From: Trichomonas vaginalis G3
Taxonomy: Eukaryota > Parabasalia > Trichomonadida > Trichomonadidae
Reading direction: 5' to 3'
DNA: 64,000 nucleotides
NCBI RefSeq assembly: GCF_026262505.1
Contig: NC_067203.1
Location: 1,984,001-2,048,000 of the forward strand
Shown: positions 55,697 to 64,000 of the stretch, piece by piece
Numbering within the stretch: the first letter of the stretch is position 1
Layout of the letters: each line of letters begins with the position of its first letter
Notes under the pieces: generated by a model
What the model saw: only the letters and a program-made list of their open reading frames with translations
Database searches by the model: none
Told to the model about the DNA's origin: nothing
Made by a program: the position numbers and the translations under genes

Positions 55697-56514
55697 GAGA
55701 TATAAAAATTGCTCACATTTGCTCACATTTTGGCACTTTTTTTGTACGTTTGTCAAAAAATTGTGAGGAAGATCTCACAAAAATAGTCAAAATATGAGCA
55801 AATTTTGAGAAGTGCTCACATTTTGACATACGATTATTTTCATACGTTTTTTTGATGAATTCTAATAAAACTTCATTACCACTTTCAGAACGAAGCGTAA
55901 CTTTTCAGCACGTAACGCTCTATCATGTGTAGTGACATATTATTCAAAAAAACTCAGATTGCTTATCTTATAATAACAATTTCATTAGAAAAAATGCACG
56001 ATTTCACGCTAAAACTTTGAAGCAATTCTTAAATTCGGATAAAAAATCGATATGTATTACACTTTAAACTTCAAAAAATGGTTCAAAATTTAGACTTAGT
56101 TTATCTTAACAATATAGCAGATTTTAAGCCGAACAAGTAGGAGTAATAGAAATAGCTCTTGAAAATAATTACAATTAGTAATATGTAAGTCAAAGTTCGA
56201 GTATTCTAATAAATAAACGTTCCGGATTTTCTTTACTACAAGAATCAATACTTAATATATAGAAGCAACAGTAAAAACTTATTAGAGATTCAAAAAGAAA
56301 GTTGACTAAAGAGAATCTTTTTATATAAGTAATTTTATTTTTTTGAAATACGAGATCGAATAAACATGTATTTTATTTTATTACTATAATAATACGTTTT
56401 TACATAGTAAGAAAGTTTAGAGACTGAAATGAAATTAAAAATTGAGAAAAAAATAAAGCTTTTCTATAAAAATTCATATTAATATATAGTATAATGATAT
56501 TACAATTTATTGAT
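55697..56514. repeat. MULE-like element, left TIR
   Basis: Starts with repeated ATTTGCTCACATTTT-type motifs and ends ..CAATTTATTGAT. It pairs with 58761-59577 nearly base for base. Confidence 0.88.
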
Positions 56515-58760
56515 CAAATAAAAAGAATATTTGTTGAATAATTTCTGTTCAAATTAAAAGTTCTTCAACTTACGGTAAATCTATCTGCCTTAAAAAGTAT
56601 TACGATATTATGCAAAGTCAATTTTCTCCAAAAAAATATTTGAAGATGATACTTTAAGTATACCAAAAATACAAGAATTTTGAGAGAACTCAATGAATTT
56701 TTGTGAAGGTGGAGTTAAATTGAGAAGATTTTTGGTCAGAGAAAAACAAAAATTACTATCTGATAAAATGGTATTAAAATGAAAAAAGTTTAAACAAAGG
56801 AAATGAAGAATTTATATTATATTAGAATTTAAAGAGTAAATATAAAAGATTGAAAGAAAGAATAATAATAGGATTCTTGAATGCAACATTTGGAATGATG
56901 TTTCCAGTTGTAGATGTGTTAAGCAAAGAGAGATAATGATAGTTTCTTGAGTTTTGAGTTAAGCTTGTTGTAGATGAGAGAGAAATTTTGACGAGACTGA
57001 GGAACTTCATTTGGAATGATGTTTCCAGTTGTAGATGTGTTAAGCAAAGAGAGATAATGATAGTTTCTTGAGTTTTTGCAATTAACCATCCTCAATGACT
57101 ATTGTTTTAATATAATTTTTAAATTTTTTAAAACTGACATTTTAGTTGTATATTTTTTCTAACAAAGGTACATTCACTAGGCGATAACAGTAAAATGGGA
57201 TGAAAATATGATAAATAGCATCCCTATATAGTGCCAAACAATATTTATACGGGCCAAAAAAATTGGCTAGAGATTTGGCGAGTTATAAAACTTAGAAAAT
57301 TGAGAGGGATTTTTATTTTTGAATTTTTTTTGGAAAGTTAAAATTGCGATTAAAAATCGATTTCCAGGAGAACTAAGCATCTCATCATATATTTAAATCG
57401 ATAAAAATATTAAATAATAGTTGAATAGTATAACAACGTGAAATTATGGCTGAATCTACAGAAAAAATGAACATATTTGACATTTTTGAAAATTCATACG
57501 TTAGATGGTGACAGACTCATAAACTATACTTTAGCTAAGATTGATATATGGTTTCAACAACACATGGTTAAAATTGTAAAAATATTTTAGATTTCAAAAA
57601 GATATATATGGTAATATAATGGAACAAAGTCAACAAATAGCATGTTAAATATGTTATAATTAACTTTTTATTAGATCCAATAGTAGATATCGAATGGTTT
57701 CCAGCTTTATGGTTAAATATTTTCTTTTCGAGCTTCTCTTTAACTGTTGTATTAAGGTTGTAAATTTTTGATGCTAGAAACTATGGAATCTTCTTTGCTG
57801 CTGCATTTTTCTTGAGAGTTCTTGCAATTTCGAATAGATCTGCGCATTGTATGAAATTGAGGCTTTAAAATATCTTGAAAACAGAATAGGACTGCTTTTC
57901 CAAAGGAATGCTTACTTGTAAATCAGAGAGTTTCAAAATTGAGAGCAAGATTATCATCATAACTTTCGATTTTGCTGCGAAAAAGGAAGACAAGTAATTA
58001 ACAAATCATTTACTGTTGTTCATTAAAAGAAGAAAACTTTGATAACAACTAATGATGATAAAATCAAGCTATCTTTTAATATTTTAAATTGATAAGACAT
58101 TCAAAATATTTGAATGGTTTAAAATATTTTCTTTTAATTTCTATAAGATATTATCATGATTATATAATAAAATTTAAATTTTTATTCAAAAAGGCAATAT
58201 TTCAAACTTTTAATTTCAAAAATCTTAATTCTGCAATAAGTGTATTTAATTGTAGCAAATTTAATGATCCTTCGTCATGCTTAGCAATTTGGAACTCATA
58301 AATTAATGATTTCTTCAAGTAAAATTCTGCATTATTTCAAAAGTCAATAATTCTCTAGTAACTTTTCTTCAAACCCTAACCATTATATTATATGTATAAT
58401 GGAGAATAATTGCAAAGAAAGATAGCCGAATTTACTGGGTAGTTCTTGTGATGCGAAATAATTGCAAATTAACACATAGTTTTAACAGCATCAATCTCTT
58501 TTTGCTCTCATTTAAATGCATTCGCACACTTTAATTTTGAAATATAAGAGTTTTGGAAATTATCAAATTTATCTGCTCAAATACTATAGATCTTCATAAG
58601 TGTTAATAGAATCACCAGCCTTACATATAGTGTTTAATATAATGATGCACATCATACTGGGATTTATTCCTTATTCATCTAGTTATTATAAGATTTACAA
58701 CCCCATGAAAATTTAAAATTTTGTCAAAAATAGTGAATGTACCTTTTTTCTAACACAACT
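56515..58760. other. Interior of the MULE-like element, non-coding
   Basis: AT-rich, no clear gene. A 62-codon reverse frame at 56822-57010 has a faint LRR-like look (SRNYHYLSLLNTSTTGNIIP) and a 70-codon forward frame at 58089-58301 (LNSAISVFNCSKF) is low complexity. They may be captured, decayed host DNA, but this is weak. Confidence 0.5.
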
Positions 58761-59577
58761 ATCAATAAATTGTAATATCATTATACTATATATTAATATG
58801 AATTTTTATAGAAAAGCTTTATTTTTTTCTCAATTTTTAATTTCATTTCAGTCTCTAAACTTTCTTACTATGTAAAAACGTATTATTATAGTAATAAAAT
58901 AAAATACATGTTTATTCGATCTCGTATTTCAAAAAAATAAAATTACTTATATAAAAAGATTCTCTTTAGTCAACTTTCTTTTTGAATCTCTAATAAGTTT
59001 TTACTGTTGCTTCTATATATTAAGTATTGATTCTTGTAGTAAAGAAAATCCGGAACGTTTATTTATTAGAATACTCGAACTTTGACTTACATATTACTAA
59101 TTGTAATTATTTTCAAGAGCTATTTCTATTACTCCTACTTGTTCGGCTTAAAATCTGCTATATTGTTAAGATAAACTAAGTCTAAATTTTGAACCATTTT
59201 TTGAAGTTTAAAGTGTAATACATATCGATTTTTATCCGAATTTAAGAATTGCTTCAAAGTTTTAGCGTGAAATCGTGCATTTTTTCTAATGAAATTGTTA
59301 TTATAAGATAAGCAATCTGAGTTTTTTTGAATAATATGTCACTACACATGATAGAGCGTTACGTGCTGAAAAGTTACGCTTCGTTCTGAAAGTGGTAATG
59401 AAGTTTTATTAGAATTCATCAAAAAAACGTATGAAAATAATCGTATGTCAAAATGTGAGCACTTCTCAAAATTTGCTCACATTTTGACTATTTTTGTGAG
59501 ATCTTCCTCACAATTTTTTGACAAACGTACAAAAAAAGTGCCAAAATGTGAGCAAATGTGAGCAATTTTTATATCTC
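58761..59577. repeat. MULE-like element, right TIR
   Basis: Inverted copy of 55697-56514, ending ..GCAATTTTTATATCTC beside the duplication GACTCCAGC at 59578-59586. Confidence 0.88.
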
Positions 59578-59586
59578 GACTCCAGC
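59578..59586. repeat. 9-bp target-site duplication GACTCCAGC, right copy
   Basis: Second copy, perfect match to 55688-55696. Confidence 0.9.
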
Positions 59587-59811
59587 AATTTTATCTATTC
59601 TATACTCTGCTCTGTTAGGAAATGTTATAAAACTTCTTTTGTCATCTATTTCAAACTCTATGAAATCTGTTTCATCTGTTATGACAAAAGTTGCGATAGT
59701 ATTGAAGTCAACAACTCTGAAAGCAAGCGCTTCATTCTGAAGACCTAAGTTTGTTTGTAGCTTTACTGTCCCGTATTCGTTTGGGTCTGTACTTTGCAAA
59801 TAGAACAACAT
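59587..59811 (-). pseudogene. 5' piece of the E3 minor-capsid-like gene, cut by the MULE-like element
   Basis: From MLFYLQSTDPNEYGTVKLQT at 59811 to the insertion point. Counterpart of the front of 47174-47949. Divergent from the fibre gene with a 17-bp gap, as in E2. Confidence 0.75.
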
Positions 59812-59828
59812 TTTATTCTCATTAAAAT

Positions 59829-62800
59829 ATGACTATTGCTGCATATGCGTATGAAACAAATGAAGCAAGAAGAGCACATGAACTAGTAAACGAAAACTCA
59901 ACTTTAACCATTGAAGGCAATGATTTAGTCATTGACGATGGAAAAACTAAAAAAGTCATTGATTTCGATACTTTTAACACTTATGACCCATTCATTACAA
60001 CAAGCAAAGTTCCTATTATAAATGATGGAACGGTGCAATATATAAATTCTACAGTAGATGCCTCATTAGTGAAAGTACTGAATGTTCTCATTGAATTGTT
60101 AAAGAGCTTTCGATTTGACGACAACATTAAATGCCTAAAGAATTTAGTCATGAATGAGAAACAAATTCTCGGCGTTGCTGGTAGCAGTAATGATGTACAC
60201 CTTATGACATTAGAATATTATAACGAACATAAAGATGAACTGAAAGGAGAGAAGGGTGACACCGGACCTCAAGGACCACAAGGAATACAAGGAATACAAG
60301 GAATACAAGGACCTCAAGGCGAAAACGGTTGGATGGAAAGGATGGAAAGGATGGAAAAACTGCTAAATCATGGATATGGGACCTTATAAATACTGGTTTA
60401 ACAGCTGCTTCATATGGAGTTCTTCAATACCAAATCGGAAAGATATGGGGCAGTACTTGGTGAAGAAGCTTTAGATGACGTTAAAAATGCTTTGAACTTC
60501 ATTTCAAATGGTTCGGATACTATTAAAACTTTATCTGGTTGGATGCAAGAAACAAGGAGTCAAATAGATACTGTAAGACGTATAGCAAACAATGCACGTA
60601 CGGGATTGGATACTTTACGAGAAGCACAAAATACACTAAAGGAAGCAAATGATATTCTTGGCTCAGTATCAGACATGCATGAAGATTGGCTTAAAGGTAT
60701 TGACAAATCTTTAAAAAATCACAGTCAGTCTATTGCTGACTACAAGAAAAGTATAGATTTTTTACATAGTGCTATGGACGTACATGATGGAAGCATAAGG
60801 AACTTACTTAATGCTAACAATAACTTACCAGGAACTATTAAAGCATTTATAAAGTCCTTTGTAAAACCCGGTGCTCTAACATTTAGGTCTTTGAGAGCAA
60901 GAGCATTGAAGTCAAGAGATGCAGAAACTCCAACAGAAGGAACTGAAACAACAGAAACTCCAGAAGAACCACCAAAACCAACAGCTAATGAAATATTGTT
61001 CGAATATTTTCCAAGGTACTCTGTTCTCATTGCATACATTCAAGAAATACTTAAGAAAGCAGACTTGACTTTAGGAGATGATGAAAGTTCTGTATATCTT
61101 TCGTTCCAGTTTCAAATAGCAGAACTTTTGAGACAGATATGCTTAATGTATGACAACATCTCTGATTTCACAAGATATGATGACGACCATGACCCGAACA
61201 CGGTGAAGAAGAAGTTTTACAAACATCCATTAAGACAGGAAAGGTTTTAACTCAAAGTCTCATTATTGACACCAAAGATGGCGAAGTGGACGTTCTTCAA
61301 GAGCTGAAGAAAAATACTTCTTCGGGAGGTGGTGGTAGGCATGAACTTGAAATAAATGAGATAGAAGAGAAATTAGCCGAAAAAGCAGATAAAGAACATA
61401 AACACAATATCTCCGATATAAATGAACTTCAAGCTACATTAAATAGTAAAGCAGATAAAAATGAACTCGAAGCAATGAACAAAGTTTTGAAATCTCATAA
61501 ACACAACATCTCCGATATAAATGAACTTCAAGCTACATTAAATAGTAAAGCGGACAAGAACCATGTTCATTATATAACTTCAGACGAACAGATTATAACG
61601 GACTACCATGGATATTTAACACGAAGTGATGAAGCGAAGACAAAAAATGTTAATGAAAGAAGATATAAATACATTCGTGCTAAAGGTTATGACATAAGCT
61701 GTACTGTACAGTATGATGTAGCTAAAGCACCAGAAGCATTTGGTTATACCGGTGAAATTTATGCCTCTACTTTCAATGTTAACGGTGTATTAGTTGAACC
61801 AAGATTTACTTTGAGAGTTAAGGCAAAAATAACGTTTGAAGATGCTATTAAAAGTAAAGCTGACAAAGTTGAACTCGAAGCAATGAACAAAGTTTTGAAA
61901 TCTCATAAACACAACATCTCCGATATAAATGAACTTCAAGCTACATTAGACAGTAAAGCTGACAAGAACCATACACATAAATCCTTCACTACTGTTAGAG
62001 CAGACGACATAATATTGAACTATACCCTTGGTTCAAGTGCACCTTTAGAGAATCCAAGTACAAGCGTAAAAGATACACTAAACTCCTTAAATAACAAATG
62101 TATGAATATCGAAGGTCATGTCAGAAACTTTGAAACACATGAACTACCAGCAATGTTAGATAAAAAAGCAGACAAAACTTATGTGGATGCAGAACTAACA
62201 AAGAAATTTTCGAAACCAGATACAATGACATTTACAACAGAAATTATAAATGGTGAACCAGCAACTCCATTTGAATTTGTTAGAGGTCTTCAACCAGATA
62301 CTTTTGAATTTTTCTTGGATAATTCTATTGAACTAACATTACATTATAAAAGTGGAACAAATGCAACATTTCATCCGGGAGATACATTCCAAATGGTATT
62401 TAATGACATAAGTTCTTTAGAATATGTTTATAGAGTTATGAGCATATATGATTTAATATATCCTATAGGAGCTGTTTATACGTCTATGAATCCAATAAAT
62501 CCAAACACTTTATTTGGTGGTAGATGGTATGAAATAGTTGACAGTTTTCCATTCTACACTAATACGCAGTCAATGAAGATGGGAGGTTCAAAGAAAATAG
62601 GTATTGAAAACCTTCCTTCACATATGCATAGGTTCAGTGGAAGAACATCTGTGGAAGGAAACCATTCACATTCAATAACAAAAAGAGGTTATATAAATCT
62701 TGCAGCGGGTTCGGATAGACAGGGAATGAACAGATATGATATCTCAGATGACCCCAAAGATGTTAGCACAGGTATTTTCTGTGGAACTGCAGGAAATCAT

Positions 62801-62896
62801 ACACATGTTGTAGCTGGTATTACAGACCCAGCAGGTAATGGAAAAGATTATATGCCTCCTTATATAACAATGCACGCTTGGATACGAGTTGGTTAA
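59829..62896 (+). pseudogene. Modular fibre of E3 with a collagen-like segment, broken
   Basis: Starts MTIAAYAYETNEARRAHELV. About residue 140 a Gly-x-Y run appears (GEKGDTGPQGPQGIQGIQGI), a collagen-like stalk not found in the E2 fibre. Then a helical region, repeated KADKNHTH / HNISDINELQATL units, and the gp10/collar-like end (YPIGAVYTSMNPINPN, GGSKKIGIENLPSHMH, MPPYITMHAWIRVG), the last part nearly identical to E2. The fossil has about two breaks. Likely an attachment fibre. Confidence 0.8.
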
Positions 62897-62915
62897 AATC
62901 TTTAACTTTACATAA

Positions 62916-64000
62916 ATGAGCTTGAAAGAAGTATTCGAACAACATCCATGGAGGTCATTTAAGAAGTTCAATGAAGCTGCAAAGAGTTGGGGATTTACTA
63001 ACAGAGCTGAAGTGAAAAGGTTCTTTGACAAAAATGTTGTACATCAAACAAAAATAAACCCTTACGACTACTTTTTACCAATTTACTCCAACACTCCTGA
63101 CGCATACCAATTTGACACTCTCATTCAAAGCAGAAAAGGAGGACATAAACCATTCCTCATCTTCATAAATGTTAACACTCGTAAAGCATATGCATATCCA
63201 ATGAAAAATAAAGGAACTCGTGAAGTGTTAAGAGTTTTACAAAAGTTTGTAGCAGAACATAACCCAAGTACTTTAACATCAGACCAAGACAGTGCATACC
63301 TCAGCAATGAAATCACAGATTTTCTCATTAAGCATAACATAACTCACTACACTACTGAAGACCATAACCATAACATACTCGGCATCATAAACCGCTTCAT
63401 AAGAACGCTCAGAGATTTAAATCAAGAGCGAGACTTTACCGAAGAAACAATGAAACATTTTCTCGAAGTATATAATTCCTCAACACATTCTACAACAGGA
63501 CATACACCAAATTCAATGACACAACAACAAGAAGAAAAGTATATACAAAAGAAACGAAGCCAAACACAAAATATCAGAAATTCAACACAATTTACCCTCA
63601 TTCCTGGAACAAAAGTTCGTGTAGTTCTTGACGACAAACCGTTGACAAAGAAACGTTTAAGGTTAAGTCGAAATTATTATATTGTAGACTCTACGCAAGG
63701 TAATGGATATCTTATAAAAGCTGCCGACGACTCTATTGCGTTTTATCCTCGACATAAATTAGTCGAAAGTAGTAATGGCAAACTTGCTGAAACCATTGAC
63801 GAAGCAAAGCGAGGAGTGGTTATTGAAATACTTGGCTATAACACAAACGATGACACTTATAAAGTAAGATATGAAGGAGGCGTTGAAGATGTTATACCAT
63901 CTAAGAACTTGAGAGAGTCAAAGCCAACACATCTGGGACCATTAGAGCGGGAGTACTGGAAAGACAAAAATATGCCAGAAAGAATAAGAAAATTCTTCTA
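62916..64000 (+). CDS. rve-family integrase of E3 (stop at the window edge)
   Basis: 361 codons open to the last base; two bases of a stop codon are visible at the edge, judged from the E2 twin. Front MSLKEVFEQHPWRSFKKFNE with an HTH-like part; rve core (YQFDTLIQSRKGG, STLTSDQDSAYLSN, HNHNILGIINRFIRTLRDL); FLEVYNSSTHSTTGHTPNSM; C-terminal SH3/chromo-like strands (LSRNYYIVDSTQGNGYLIKA, GVVIEILGYNTNDDTYKVRY). It looks whole and is the best-preserved integrase of its type here. Role: insertion of element DNA. Confidence 0.88.
   Translation, partial: MSLKEVFEQHPWRSFKKFNEAAKSWGFTNRAEVKRFFDKNVVHQTKINPYDYFLPIYSNTPDAYQFDTLIQSRKGGHKPFLIFINVNTRKAYAYPMKNKGTREVLRVLQKFVAEHNPSTLTSDQDSAYLSNEITDFLIKHNITHYTTEDHNHNILGIINRFIRTLRDLNQERDFTEETMKHFLEVYNSSTHSTTGHTPNSMTQQQEEKYIQKKRSQTQNIRNSTQFTLIPGTKVRVVLDDKPLTKKRLRLSRNYYIVDSTQGNGYLIKAADDSIAFYPRHKLVESSNGKLAETIDEAKRGVVIEILGYNTNDDTYKVRYEGGVEDVIPSKNLRESKPTHLGPLEREYWKDKNMPERIRKFF

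Larger units (their letters stand above)
55697..59577. mobile_element. Non-autonomous MULE-like element with ~818-bp terminal inverted repeats (3881 bp)
   Basis: Ends GAGATATAAAAATTGCTCAC..; the reverse complement of the right end matches from the tip for about 818 bp (55697-56514 against 58761-59577). A 9-bp duplication flanks it. The interior (56515-58760) has no open frame above ~70 codons, so no transposase; it must move in trans. Inside are a ~65-bp direct repeat (56891-56957 / 57011-57076) and a 13-bp inverted match (GGTACATTCACTA) near 57167 and 58731. T. vaginalis is known to carry MULEs. The TIRs are nearly identical, so the insertion is recent. Confidence 0.88.
28700..64000 (-). mobile_element. 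Maverick copy E3 (left end visible; split by E2 and by a MULE-like element; runs off the right edge)
   Basis: The left terminus AGTTAGTATACATA is shared with both ends of E2. Visible parts, 28700-29985 and 52364-64000, carry virion-type genes, packaging ATPase, minor capsid genes, fibre and integrase in the same order as the right half of E2 but inverted. E3 is broken at about half a dozen places plus two large insertions. By-eye identity to E2 is very high, so both are young. The polymerase and major capsid genes are expected beyond 64000. Confidence 0.85.

Noticed and set aside
56822-57010. LRR or BspA-like gene inside the MULE-like element
   Set aside because: Only a faint leucine/asparagine pattern over about 60 codons; no clear repeat register.

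Overview
The window is AT-rich eukaryotic DNA. It most likely comes from the parasitic protist Trichomonas vaginalis or a close relative. The reasons are compact intron-poor genes, initiator-like TCAYTTTT or TCATTT motifs just upstream of several start codons, host families typical of that genome (an NDR-type AGC kinase, a histidine acid phosphatase, a myeloid-leukemia-factor protein, three-RRM proteins, an ankyrin/DUF3447 protein), and above all several Maverick/Polinton copies plus a MULE-like transposon with a 9-bp target duplication. The species call is inference; no sequence search was run.

Layout. (1) 1-16777: right-hand part of Maverick A, which mostly looks whole. It carries the end of an SF3 helicase, an HNH nuclease, a packaging-type ATPase, KilA-N and T5orf172 proteins, a family-B-like polymerase, an rve integrase, a phage-like fibre, a putative minor capsid protein, small amphipathic or proline-rich virion-type proteins and a D12 adenine methyltransferase. 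(2) 16778-16816: a 39-nt T run at the junction with host DNA. (3) 16817-27540: host genes, two of them decayed, ending in a 106-bp foldback MITE. (4) 27541-64000: a nest of related Mavericks. A fragment of copy E4 (fibre end and integrase) is split by copy E3, which starts at 28700 and runs off the right edge. E3 is split by a complete-length copy E2 (29986-52363, long terminal inverted repeats, perfect 5-bp duplication CAAAT). E3 is split again by a 3.9-kb long-TIR MULE-like element (55697-59577, duplication GACTCCAGC).

Genes and how they fit. The E2/E3 type follows the standard Polinton plan: rve integrase, protein-primed DNA polymerase B, FtsK/HerA-like packaging ATPase, double-jelly-roll major capsid protein, several minor-capsid-like proteins and fibres. 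Maverick A shares the ATPase, KilA-N protein, one conserved hypothetical protein, integrase class and fibre C-terminus, but has a different polymerase, an SF3 helicase and a methyltransferase, so it looks like a second lineage. E2 is broken at roughly a dozen places, the visible part of E3 at about half a dozen, and E4 is a fragment.

The most unusual material is in small repeats. GC-rich mini-hairpins with three-base loops stand in these AT-rich elements, and one 30-bp example is present in E2 and absent from the same gene of E3. A family of intergenic palindromes differs between copies, but both arms change together. Two unrelated 22-bp satellites sit in the same slot between the same two small reading frames. 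I saw no tRNA, rRNA or CRISPR array.
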